NCBI GenBank assembly: GCA_031268545.1
Contig: JAIRXD010000081.1
Location: 1-16,049 of the forward strand
DNA from: Puniceicoccales bacterium
GTDB taxonomy: Bacteria; Verrucomicrobiota; Verrucomicrobiia; Opitutales; LL51
Direction of reading: 5' to 3'
DNA length: 16,049 nt
Each line of letters begins with the position of its first letter. Position 1 is the stretch's first letter. Position numbers and translations under genes: made by a program. Positions 9,344-16,049 of this stretch are shown in pieces. The notes under the pieces are model-generated. The model saw only the letters and a program-made list of their open reading frames with translations, was not told the DNA's origin and did no database searches.

Positions 9344-9784
9344 ATGAATAAAGATATTAGAATTTATTTACTTATCTTTTGCTGCCTGCTGTTGAATGGC
9401 TGCGACAGTACCGAGGGCACCCTGGGCGGAGCGGCATTGGGTACAGCGGCCGGGGCCGGCCTGGGCTATGCCATAGATGGTGGAGCCGGTGGAGCTGTAC
9501 TTGGCGGCGTACTTGGAGGCTTAGGTGGGGCTGCATTTGGCCATCATGTGGGATCAGAAAGCGACAAAAAAGAAGCAAAAATTGCCCGGCAACAAGAGGA
9601 GTTGCGCCTTGCACGAGAACGCAGTTACAATGATGGATTCGGCTATGATAGAAGCAGATACGATGCAGAAGAAAGACGTAGAAGAGATGAAGAAACCATA
9701 AAACTTCGGCAGGATATAGAGCGCAAACGTCTCGAAATAGAGAAGGCAAAGCTAGAAAAAGAACTGCATGATCATTACAGATAG
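9344..9784 (+). CDS. Glycine-zipper lipoprotein with charged helical tail (tandem paralogue 2)
   Basis: This 146-residue protein starts with a lipoprotein signal ending in LLNGC (C20), followed by aspartate at +2. Residues 27-70 form the same glycine zipper as the preceding gene, ending in FGHHVG. Residues 71-146 are a very charged, Arg/Glu/Lys-rich region (EELRLARERS, EERRRRDEETIKLRQDIERKR, KAKLEKELHDHYR region) likely to form a long helix or coiled coil. A zipper plus helical tail suggests an envelope lipoprotein that oligomerises through the zipper while the tail projects into the periplasm; this is inference. The start context TTTGAGCGATGAATAAA parallels that of the first copy, showing that the duplication reaches the start region. 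It lies 56 bases after that copy, so the two may be co-transcribed. Confidence 0.87.
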   Translation: MNKDIRIYLLIFCCLLLNGCDSTEGTLGGAALGTAAGAGLGYAIDGGAGGAVLGGVLGGLGGAAFGHHVGSESDKKEAKIARQQEELRLARERSYNDGFGYDRSRYDAEERRRRDEETIKLRQDIERKRLEIEKAKLEKELHDHYR

Positions 9785-9824
9785 GCATGGATATAATTTT
9801 CACTGACTCCAAATTACTCTGGGC

Positions 9825-9853
9825 TTGACAGTTTCAATGATAGGCCATAAGTA
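9825..9853 (+). promoter_or_regulatory. Candidate promoter for ftsI
   Basis: TTGACA (9825-9830), a 17-base spacer and TAAGTA (9848-9853) repeat the arrangement seen before gpsA. CATAAG (9846-9851) is an alternative -10 with a 15-base spacer. The -10 is weak. It lies in the 144-base gap between the lipoprotein and ftsI, about 75 bases ahead of the ftsI ATG. Confidence 0.4.
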
Positions 9854-9928
9854 TACCCTATTCAGATAAACAAATTATGTTGATTTTACGGCATTTAGGG
9901 TGGTTGATATTAATAGAGTGTGGAGCAT

Positions 9929-11665
9929 ATGTGTGACTCCAACAAATCTAAGTCAAGTAATATAAAGATTTCCATCAGATTTTTTCTGGTTTTGTTGGTT
10001 ATATCGCTGGTTTTTTTTTGCATATTTTGCAGATTACTTCACCTGTCGGTGCTATCCAGGTCCAGGTATATGCCCTATGTAGATAGGCTGCGATCTAGTG
10101 TAAAAATTAAACAATCAAGGCGTGGACAGATACTGGATCGTAACGGTGTGGTTTTGGCCACAACAGATTGTATTATCGACATCGGAATTGATCCATACGT
10201 TGCTGACTATGAACATGATTTTTCAAAAATACAACAACTCGCAGCTCTGTTAAAAATGAGCAACGACTCACTGAAAAAGTATTTTAAAAAATATAAATAT
10301 CTAAAAAACCAAAAGGTCACAGAGATAAGGTGGAAAAAAATCAAAACCATCGAAGATGATTCGCTGTTTGAACGTATCATGGCCCTGAAAATCAAAGGTA
10401 TCTATGGAAACAAAAAATATAAGCGTTCCTATCCCACCGATGGGCTAGCCAGCCAGCTAATAGGTTTTATAAATAACAATGGCATTGCATCCTGTGGTAT
10501 TGAAAAGCTTATGGATAAATACCTTAAGGGGCAAGACGGGTTGATAAAATCGGAAAAAGATGGTAAGCATCAGGAACTACGCCAATTCAGAAAATTAAAC
10601 ATCAATGTTAAAAATGGCTGTGATATCGAGCTGTCATTGGACCTTATAATCCAAGATATGGTGGAAAAGGAACTGGGAAATATAGTCAATAAATTTCATC
10701 CACAATGGGCCACTATTATCCTAAGTGATGCGGTAACCGGCGAAATTATGGCCCTGGGAAACCACCCTACCTATAATAATAATCGATACAATAAAGCTAC
10801 CATCGATAGTCTTCGAAATAGATCCGTCACAGATATTTACGAACCAGGTTCCGTTTTTAAGATAGTTGCTTCGAGCATAGCCCTTGAGCGAGGACTTGTA
10901 ACCCCGGAGACCCTATTTGATTGCAGCAAAGATTATGTAAATAGTTCGGGTATGAATATAAAATTACCAAAAGATCCGGGCAATTTTAATGAATTATCTT
11001 TGATCGATGTGCTGAGAAAATCCAGTAACCGTGGAATGGCACAGATAGGCATAATGCTTGGCAAAAATGGGTTATATAAAGCGGCAAAGGCCTTTGGTTT
11101 TGGAAAAATCACCGATTACGGATTCGATGGAGAAGTTTCGGGCATTCTGCATCCACCCAACAAATGGGATAGTCTAACCATAACGCGACTTCCCATGGGG
11201 CACGCCCTTGGTGCAACACCTATGCAAATGCATCAAGCTATGGGAGTTATTGCCAGTGGGGGTTTTTTATTAAAACCGCTATTGGTGAAAAAAGTTGTCG
11301 ATTCTCTCGGGAATGATCTATTGGAATTCCATCCGGAGGTAAAAAATAGAGTACTGTCTGATAAAACGACAGCCATCATGGCGGATATTTTGCGCAACCC
11401 AAATAATAAAGACTCCACGATAAATGGCCTGGGCCTTTCCTATAAAACCGGAACTTCACAAAAAATTGTGAACGGAAAATATTCATCAAAACATCATGTT
11501 TCCTCCTGCTCAGGTTTCTTTCCATCCGATGCCCCACAAATACTTATCACAGTAGTTGTTGATGATGCAATTATGGAAAGCGGCATAGCCTGGGGATATA
11601 TGGTAGCCCTACCATCACTGAAGTCACTGATTGACAAGATCTCTCGCTACATAGATATCCAATAA
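9929..11665 (+). CDS. ftsI: Peptidoglycan D,D-transpeptidase FtsI (class B penicillin-binding protein)
   Basis: FtsI cross-links septal peptidoglycan during division. From the ATG at 9929 (578 residues) it has a short cytoplasmic tail, one membrane segment (about 18-37), and a periplasmic pedestal with RRGQILDRNGVVLATT (64-79) and GIASCGIEKLMDKYLKG. The transpeptidase domain has all three active-site motifs: EPGSVFK with Ser308 and Lys311, SSN (365-367) and KTGT (506-509). EPGS before the serine and the KTGTSQK ending favour FtsI over PBP2/MrdA. There is no PASTA domain. A GTG at 9920 is an alternative start; GGAG just before the ATG favours 9929. It follows lipoprotein genes and has no mraW, ftsL or mur gene beside it, so it is outside a dcw cluster in this window. 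Confidence 0.93.
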   Translation: MCDSNKSKSSNIKISIRFFLVLLVISLVFFCIFCRLLHLSVLSRSRYMPYVDRLRSSVKIKQSRRGQILDRNGVVLATTDCIIDIGIDPYVADYEHDFSKIQQLAALLKMSNDSLKKYFKKYKYLKNQKVTEIRWKKIKTIEDDSLFERIMALKIKGIYGNKKYKRSYPTDGLASQLIGFINNNGIASCGIEKLMDKYLKGQDGLIKSEKDGKHQELRQFRKLNINVKNGCDIELSLDLIIQDMVEKELGNIVNKFHPQWATIILSDAVTGEIMALGNHPTYNNNRYNKATIDSLRNRSVTDIYEPGSVFKIVASSIALERGLVTPETLFDCSKDYVNSSGMNIKLPKDPGNFNELSLIDVLRKSSNRGMAQIGIMLGKNGLYKAAKAFGFGKITDYGFDGEVSGILHPPNKWDSLTITRLPMGHALGATPMQMHQAMGVIASGGFLLKPLLVKKVVDSLGNDLLEFHPEVKNRVLSDKTTAIMADILRNPNNKDSTINGLGLSYKTGTSQKIVNGKYSSKHHVSSCSGFFPSDAPQILITVVVDDAIMESGIAWGYMVALPSLKSLIDKISRYIDIQ

Positions 11666-11700
11666 AAAAATAAACTCTACGCCATCGATAAAAATTATAC

Positions 11701-12186
11701 TCAATTCATCGCCGACTGAGTTTCTTGGCCCTCCTCTGCCTCTGGCTTAACTTCGAAGGCTAGATCGATGACCACATCTCGATGTAATTTTATCTTGGCC
11801 ATATGTTGTCCGGCATGCTTGGCTGGCTCCATGTGTAGCATTTTTTTATCTAAATCTATACCACATTCGGATAACTTCGCCAATAGATCCGAGGCCGTAA
11901 TCGATCCAAACATTCTATTATTTTCACCGATTTTAGCCGTAAATACTAGTGACAATTCAGTAATCAGAGCAGCCGTTGACTTGGCATTGGCTACTTCATT
12001 AGCCTCGCGTTCGAGACGTTTTTTCTGCCAAAACTCCACCTGTTTGCGATTGTTCCGGGTCACAGGAATGGCTATCTTATTCGGCAACAAATAGTTCCTA
12101 GCATAGCCAGCCCTGACGGTGACACTATCACCTTCGGCACCTAAATTCTCAACTTTCTTTAGTAATAAAATATTAGCAATAGCCAT
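11701..12186 (-). CDS. rplI: 50S ribosomal protein L9
   Basis: L9 binds 23S rRNA near the L1 stalk and helps maintain reading-frame fidelity. The 161-residue product has the N-terminal rRNA-binding domain ILLLKKVENLGAEGD, then VRAGYARNYLLPNKIA. A long connecting helix follows (about 43-75), then the C-terminal domain with NNRMFGSITASDLL and LHRDVVIDL. The tail (EVKPEAEEGQETQSAMN region) is an acidic extension of about ten residues beyond E. coli L9 (149). It is last in the rpsF-ssb-rplI group, 12 bases after ssb, with no Shine-Dalgarno in that gap. Its stop faces the ftsI stop across 35 bases with no obvious terminator hairpin. Confidence 0.96.
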   Translation of the reverse strand: MAIANILLLKKVENLGAEGDSVTVRAGYARNYLLPNKIAIPVTRNNRKQVEFWQKKRLEREANEVANAKSTAALITELSLVFTAKIGENNRMFGSITASDLLAKLSECGIDLDKKMLHMEPAKHAGQHMAKIKLHRDVVIDLAFEVKPEAEEGQETQSAMN

Positions 12187-12198
12187 TTTTCAAAAAAA

Positions 12199-12627
12199 TT
12201 AAAAAGGAACATCATCACCGACGGTCCGAACCGAAGAAGCTTCATCGGCTACAACACCAATCCGTTCCAATCCACCACCATCTAAATTATCATCATTTTT
12301 GGACCCAATGAATTGGAAATTCTCAAGGACAATAACCAATTTGCTGCGTTTTTCACCAGCCGAGGACTCCCATTGATCCAATCTCAATCTCCCTTCGACA
12401 AATATCGGTTTACCCTTGACAAAATATTTGGCTATCACCTCGGCCTGTTTGCCAAAACAATCCACATCGACAAATACAACTTCTTCCCGGTTATCACCAT
12501 CCGAAGAACGGCTAACCCTGGTGGTCGCAAGACCAAACTTGCAAATCGACGTACCATTATTAGTGGACCTTAACTCTGGATCTCTTGTCAAATTTCCCAA
12601 CAAAATAACTTTATTAAATGAAGCCAT
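12199..12627 (-). CDS. ssb: Single-stranded DNA-binding protein
   Basis: SSB coats single-stranded DNA and recruits repair and replication proteins. The 142-residue product has the OB-fold signatures FNKVILLGNLTRDPELR, FGLATTR, VDVDCFGKQAEVIAKYFVKGKPIFVEGRLR and LVIVLENFQFIG. A short linker leads to the acidic tip DDVPF, the protein-interaction tail. I start it at the ATG at 12627, whose A is also the last base of the rpsF stop codon (TAATG), a classic coupled junction. A GTG at 12639 would add four residues without family support. The linker is short and lacks the usual glycine/glutamine-rich region. Between rpsF and rplI is a common ssb location. Confidence 0.96.
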   Translation of the reverse strand: MASFNKVILLGNLTRDPELRSTNNGTSICKFGLATTRVSRSSDGDNREEVVFVDVDCFGKQAEVIAKYFVKGKPIFVEGRLRLDQWESSAGEKRSKLVIVLENFQFIGSKNDDNLDGGGLERIGVVADEASSVRTVGDDVPF

Positions 12628-12920
12628 TATTTGCACCACTCTATCATTATTCTGTTTATGGTTTTATCCAGGGCAAACCTATCTTTTATCGCTTTAGGAA
12701 CACTGGATTCAGCTTCAAACGAAATTCGAACGTAGATACCGGACTGAAATTTCCTATCGGTTACCCTTTCAAAGGTCCTCTGACCAATGCGCTCCACTTC
12801 GCCTATCTGTCCTCCAAGAGCCACAAACGCATCTTTCAACTTATCCACCAAAGATTCCACCGAATCCTGATAATTCCTAGTGTCCAATATCATTGTCGCT
12901 CTGTAACGACTCCTCTTCAC
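12627..12920 (-). CDS. rpsF: 30S ribosomal protein S6
   Basis: S6 binds the central domain of 16S rRNA with S18. The product shows the S6 ferredoxin-like fold pattern: RYRATMILDTRN as the first strand, helix DSVESLVDKLKDAFVALGG, then GEVERIGQRTFERVTDRKFQSGIYVRISF and a second helix PKAIKDRFALDKTINRIMI. The start is uncertain. No ATG precedes the first strand, and the ATG at 12893 would cut into it. GTG codons at 12920 (97 residues, chosen because length fits the family) and 12938 (103 residues) are the options. Either way the 5' end overlaps pth by about 44-62 bases. No rpsR (S18) gene is present between ssb and rplI, unlike in many bacteria. Confidence 0.92.
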   Translation of the reverse strand: MKRSRYRATMILDTRNYQDSVESLVDKLKDAFVALGGQIGEVERIGQRTFERVTDRKFQSGIYVRISFEAESSVPKAIKDRFALDKTINRIMIEWCK

Positions 12921-13521
12921 TGTGCTTTCTAATGCCACGATTTATTATATTCATAGAGTAGCTAGCGCCTTTGTCAAGTAGTAGCTTTAATCCATTGCAA
13001 ATATTATTCAAATTTTCATCAATTTTTTTCCTATCTTCTGCCGGCAATCGACCGATCACATGATCGGCCAGTAGCATATATCTGTGTTTTTTCCCTCCTA
13101 TCCCGATTCTAAATCTGAAAAAACCATAGCCCAGGTATTCGATCAAATTTTTGACCCCATTATGACCTGCATCTCCTTCTCGGACAGTAAGTTTATATTC
13201 ACCAACCGGTATGGTTATATCATCGCAGAGCACAACCATTTCATCCACAGATATTTTAAAATAGGAACAAAATTTTGAGATCGCTCCGCCGGAATCATTC
13301 ATGAATGTATCCGGTCTTAGTAGAAAAATCACCCTATCTTCATAAAATATCTTGGCAAATTTACAACCAAGGGAGTTATCAATTTTCCAGCCATCTGGTT
13401 TGATCTCAAAAACCCGGAGAGCAAATTCGTTAAGTACATAGGCACCAACATTATGCCGTGTATCATCATAGTTTGCCCCCTTATTGCCTAGACCAACAAA
13501 TATCCGAGGCAAGCTACCCAC
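12877..13521 (-). CDS. pth: Peptidyl-tRNA hydrolase
   Basis: Pth frees tRNA from peptidyl-tRNA that drops off the ribosome. The 214 residues hold FVGLGNKGANYDDTRHNVG with catalytic H23, RPDTFMNDSG (69-78) with the conserved Asn, CDDITIPVGEYKL, HNGVKNLIEYLG, RFRIGIG and DHVIGRL. Family proteins usually read GGGxGGHNG before the third motif; here it is REGDAGHNG, so two glycines are replaced. The rest of the active site is kept. A C-terminal tail of about 20 residues beyond the E. coli length lies over the rpsF start. The GTG start at 13521 follows the rplY stop by one base (TAATGTG), suggesting coupled translation. A TTG three codons later is a less likely start. Confidence 0.94.
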   Translation of the reverse strand: MGSLPRIFVGLGNKGANYDDTRHNVGAYVLNEFALRVFEIKPDGWKIDNSLGCKFAKIFYEDRVIFLLRPDTFMNDSGGAISKFCSYFKISVDEMVVLCDDITIPVGEYKLTVREGDAGHNGVKNLIEYLGYGFFRFRIGIGGKKHRYMLLADHVIGRLPAEDRKKIDENLNNICNGLKLLLDKGASYSMNIINRGIRKHSEEESLQSDNDIGH

Positions 13522-13522
13522 A

Positions 13523-14146
13523 TTAGGATTTTGCAGCAGCCGTGGACTTAGACTTAGAATTCACAGGTATGGAAGTTTCGCCATCCTTGGCCTCATTCTG
13601 GCCCACACAGGATAGAACAATATCATTGGCATTTGCTGCTAACTCAACACCTTCTGCTACAAATACATCCTTAATATGAATTGAATCACCAAGCTTCAAA
13701 GCACTCACATCAATCACCACATACTCTATCATATCCTTCGGCAAACAACGCACACTAAGCTCATGGCGAACCTGTTCAATGACACCATTTTCGTTTTTCA
13801 CTCCATAGGATTCACCGATCAATTTTATCGGCACAACCATATGAATTTTTTCATTTTCAGAAATTTCATGAAAACCCACATGCGTAAATTTATCCGAAAT
13901 TGCATCACGTTGGACTTCAGCCATAATCGACAACACTTTAGAATCCACATTGATCAATTCCACCGTTGCTGCAGAGTTACCTTTTTCCTTCATGAGAATA
14001 CGAAAGTCCTTATCAGATAGGCTAATTGGGTGATGACCAGACTTACCATAAACCACCGCCGGAATACGCCCCTGGCGGCGCAGTCTCTTAGATCGACAAC
14101 TTCCAATTTCACTTCTTTGACTAACAGAAATTTGTAAATTTTTCAT
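13523..14146 (-). CDS. rplY: 50S ribosomal protein L25/general stress protein Ctc
   Basis: L25 binds 5S rRNA. At 207 residues this is the long two-domain TL5/CTC form: an N-terminal 5S-binding domain (about 1-95; GSCRSKRLRRQGRIPAVVYG, VQRDAISDKFTHVGFHEI) and a C-terminal beta domain (about 96-185; VPIKLIGESYGVK, GGxI-like GVIEQVRHELSVRCLP, ISALKLGDSIHIKDV-like). The Ser/Ala/Lys-rich tail is low complexity. I place the start at the ATG at 14146, which has AGGG eight bases upstream and gives MKNLQISV; a frame from 14194 would add 16 unsupported residues. It opens the rplY-pth-rpsF-ssb-rplI run. The 104 bases between the Nudix stop and this start could hold a promoter, but none is clear. Confidence 0.95.
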   Translation of the reverse strand: MKNLQISVSQRSEIGSCRSKRLRRQGRIPAVVYGKSGHHPISLSDKDFRILMKEKGNSAATVELINVDSKVLSIMAEVQRDAISDKFTHVGFHEISENEKIHMVVPIKLIGESYGVKNENGVIEQVRHELSVRCLPKDMIEYVVIDVSALKLGDSIHIKDVFVAEGVELAANANDIVLSCVGQNEAKDGETSIPVNSKSKSTAAAKS

Positions 14147-14250
14147 AACCGTAACCCTAGCCGCCAATACGACTCTTATTAGGTTGTAGAGCAAAGTTAT
14201 AAAAAATCAACCAAAATTTTTATTATTTACAGTTAAATTCAAAAAAAATA

Positions 14251-14685
14251 TCATTTGGATTTGTGGATTCGAGCAACTTTCCAGTCTATCATTGGAGCCA
14301 ATTTTGACGATTTAATCTCATCCCTAGAAAGCCAAAAATACTCCGGAACCTCCTGGGGATCTGCCACAATCGTCGGCATTTTATCAAAGCAATAATGGAA
14401 TGTCACATCTATTATGGCCCGGGCAAAACTGTCTCTATATAAATTGCTACACAGATAATGTAATACCTTATCAATATGAATGCCAAGCTCTTCGGATATT
14501 TCACGCCGGACAGTACTCTCCAATATATCCATATCACCATTATCCAAACCTATCTCAACCTTGCCACCGGGAAAAATCAGCAATGGGCCATAATTACCAA
14601 TATTACGCTTGATCACCAAAAATTTACCATCGCATTCCAGAGCACATACGCCCTTGACTATAAAGCTATATTTCTCTTCATCCAT
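14251..14685 (-). CDS. Nudix hydrolase with an interrupted Nudix box
   Basis: This 144-residue protein has the Nudix fold pattern: FIVKGVCALECDGKFLVIKR as the first strands, then FPGGKVEIG and RREISEELGI, the metal-binding helix. Nudix enzymes cleave nucleoside diphosphates linked to another group; the substrate cannot be predicted here. The box is unusual. Between GGKVEIG and the helix lies a six-residue insertion (LDNGDM), and the position normally held by the first glutamate is aspartate (D54). The metal-binding REISEE is intact. Later HYCFDKMP and PQEVPEYFWLSRDEI resemble the C-terminal strand-helix of ADP-ribose/MutT-like Nudix proteins. It starts seven bases after rho, with no Shine-Dalgarno, so it is probably co-translated from the rho transcript. 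Confidence 0.88.
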   Translation of the reverse strand: MDEEKYSFIVKGVCALECDGKFLVIKRNIGNYGPLLIFPGGKVEIGLDNGDMDILESTVRREISEELGIHIDKVLHYLCSNLYRDSFARAIIDVTFHYCFDKMPTIVADPQEVPEYFWLSRDEIKSSKLAPMIDWKVARIHKSK

Positions 14686-14692
14686 GGAGGCT

Positions 14693-15949
14693 CTAACGAT
14701 TTACATTCATTAAAAATTCCACATTATTTTGAGTTTTCTTCATTCTACCTATGAGCATTTCCATGGCTTCTACCGGAGAAATTCCCTTCATGGCTCGACG
14801 CAAACCATATATTTTTGTGATCTCATCCGGGTGATATAACAGCTCCTCCTTTCGGGTGCCACTGCGTTCTAAATTTATGGCCGGAAACAACCTTTTATCG
14901 GACAGAGTCCTATCCAGATGCAGTTCCATATTTCCGGTCCCTTTAAATTCCTCAAAAATAACATCATCCATTCGACTACCAGTCTCCACCAAAGCCGTGG
15001 CTATTATGGTTAAACTACCGCCATTTTCTATATTCCTTGCGGACCCAAAAAATTTCTTTGGCAATTGCAATGCATTGGCTTCTACACCGCCGGATAGCAC
15101 CTTACCACTACAGGGCTGTTCCGCATTATAGGCCCTGGCAAGCCTGGTTATGGAATCCAAAAGAATCACCACATGCTGTCCTCCCTCGACTCTACGCCTT
15201 GCATTTTCAGCAACTATCTCTGCCGCATGGACATGACTATCTGGAGACTCATCAAATGTGGAACTAATAACCTCACCGTAGGTTTGCCTGGAAAAATCGG
15301 TAACCTCCTCTGGCCTTTCATCGATTAGCAGTACTATGAGATGAACGTCCGGCCTATTACTTGTTATCGCATTTGCAATTCCCTGTAGTAAAACCGTCTT
15401 TCCGGTACGCGGTGGAGCAACTATTAACCCACGCTGCCCCAACCCAATGGGTGTTAATAGATCCACAATTCTCATCGAAAAATTATCCCATTTGGCCCTA
15501 TCGTTCGTCTCCAATAAAAGCCGCTGGGTTGGATAATAGGGCGTCAATTCTTTAAACCTTGGTAGCCCGGAAATTTTGCCTGGATCCAGGTCCAGCACAT
15601 CGACGATCCGAAGAATAAACGGACAGGTCGACTGCATCGATGGTGGATGAATATAGGCATTGATATTTTGTCCTCGCCTAAGCCCATAATGCTGAATCAA
15701 ACACCTTGGTATATAAGCACTTTTAGGCCGTATACGATAGTTATCTGCTTTGTATACAATAACTCCATCACCACCTTCTATTGATTCGATTATGCCGGTG
15801 ACTAAAATCGGTCTTTTTTCTGAAAAAGCTTTTTCGATGCATAAATCAATGATTCTACCTTTGGAAATAAATTTATCGCTGGATAGACCAAACATGCTGA
15901 TCGCCTTGGCTTCCACCACTTCCTGAGCCTCTTCATAGATATCCATCAT
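14693..15949 (-). CDS. rho: Transcription termination factor Rho
   Basis: Rho is the hexameric RNA helicase that ends transcription of untranslated RNA. From the ATG at 15949 it has 418 residues (E. coli 419). The N-terminal RNA-binding domain includes [15 protein letters not shown] and [15 protein letters not shown]. The ATPase domain has the P-loop APPRTGKT (178-185), [13 protein letters not shown], Walker [14 protein letters not shown] (260-272), the Q-loop region [26 protein letters not shown] segment (285-306), and the R-loop [11 protein letters not shown] (337-347). An in-frame TTG at 15997 could add 16 residues; a TGA lies two codons before it. Neither start has a well-spaced Shine-Dalgarno. 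A TATAAT box lies about 80 bases upstream. Rho leads the minus-strand run that continues through the Nudix gene. Confidence 0.95.
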   Translation of the reverse strand: MMDIYEEAQEVVEAKAISMFGLSSDKFISKGRIIDLCIEKAFSEKRPILVTGIIESIEGGDGVIVYKADNYRIRPKSAYIPRCLIQHYGLRRGQNINAYIHPPSMQSTCPFILRIVDVLDLDPGKISGLPRFKELTPYYPTQRLLLETNDRAKWDNFSMRIVDLLTPIGLGQRGLIVAPPRTGKTVLLQGIANAITSNRPDVHLIVLLIDERPEEVTDFSRQTYGEVISSTFDESPDSHVHAAEIVAENARRRVEGGQHVVILLDSITRLARAYNAEQPCSGKVLSGGVEANALQLPKKFFGSARNIENGGSLTIIATALVETGSRMDDVIFEEFKGTGNMELHLDRTLSDKRLFPAINLERSGTRKEELLYHPDEITKIYGLRRAMKGISPVEAMEMLIGRMKKTQNNVEFLMNVNR

Positions 15950-16031
15950 ATTGAAAATAGGATTGGTCTCATCTATAACAGAGAGAAAATGCGCCAATCC
16001 TCACCGTGGACTGAAGTTTTCTTCTTAAATT

Positions 16032-16037
16032 ATTATA
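16032..16037 (-). promoter_or_regulatory. Candidate -10 box of the rho promoter
   Basis: On the minus strand the sequence reads a perfect TATAAT (16037-16032). Transcription would start near 16025, leaving a leader of about 76 bases before the ATG at 15949, or 28 before the TTG at 15997. The matching -35 would fall just outside the right edge, so it cannot be checked here. In AT-rich DNA an isolated TATAAT can occur by chance. Confidence 0.4.
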
Positions 16038-16049
16038 TTGAGGTTTTTG

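Noticed and set aside
9372..9812. A 146-codon minus-strand frame opposite the second lipoprotein
   Set aside because: It mirrors the glycine-rich codons on the other strand; the plus-strand frame has a lipobox and a conserved paralogue.

Overview
This is an AT-rich bacterial chromosome segment that is almost entirely coding. It holds 19 recognisable protein genes plus one cut by the left edge. No stretch over about 190 bases lacks a gene, and I see no mobile element, CRISPR array, tRNA or rRNA. The content is largely core housekeeping: ribosomal proteins L21, L27, S20, L9, S6 and L25, with Rho, SSB, Pth, Obg, GpsA, Lgt, YidD, FtsI and DgkA. Lipoprotein lipidation, cell-wall synthesis and a glycogen synthase point to a Gram-negative free-living or host-associated bacterium. 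The gene order rplY-pth-rpsF-ssb-rplI, the S6 N-terminus and the C4 zinc-ribbon coiled-coil protein make me lean towards the Verrucomicrobiota/PVC group (Opitutae-like). That placement is inference and was not tested.

Layout, left to right. Positions 1-1426 (minus): rplU and rpmA, then dgkA, whose stop overlaps the start of the truncated zinc-ribbon coiled-coil gene. Positions 1478-3778 (minus): an M3 metallo-oligopeptidase with an unusual N-terminal membrane segment. Positions 3823-6867 (plus): glgA, rpsT (with a good promoter and terminator) and gpsA. Positions 6864-7862 (minus): obgE, whose stop codon interlocks with that of gpsA. Positions 7946-8770 (plus): lgt, overlapping convergently with yidD (8736-8996, minus). 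Positions 9072-9784 (plus): two tandem, recently duplicated glycine-zipper lipoproteins. Positions 9929-11665 (plus): the division transpeptidase ftsI, away from any dcw cluster. Positions 11701-15949 (minus): rho, a Nudix gene, rplY, pth, rpsF, ssb and rplI, read right to left with very tight or overlapping junctions.

Two functional groups stand out. The right-hand block joins transcription termination, nucleotide clean-up, ribosomal proteins, peptidyl-tRNA recycling and SSB, and looks like one or two operons. The centre is envelope-oriented: GpsA makes glycerol-3-phosphate, Lgt lipidates prolipoproteins, YidD helps membrane insertion, the two lipoproteins are likely Lgt substrates, and FtsI makes septal peptidoglycan.

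I did not find a clearly new multi-gene system. The observations most worth checking are the tandem lipoprotein duplication, the membrane-anchored M3 peptidase, and a repeated TTGACA promoter geometry that would make gpsA and dgkA nearly leaderless in a region where many genes lack a Shine-Dalgarno sequence.
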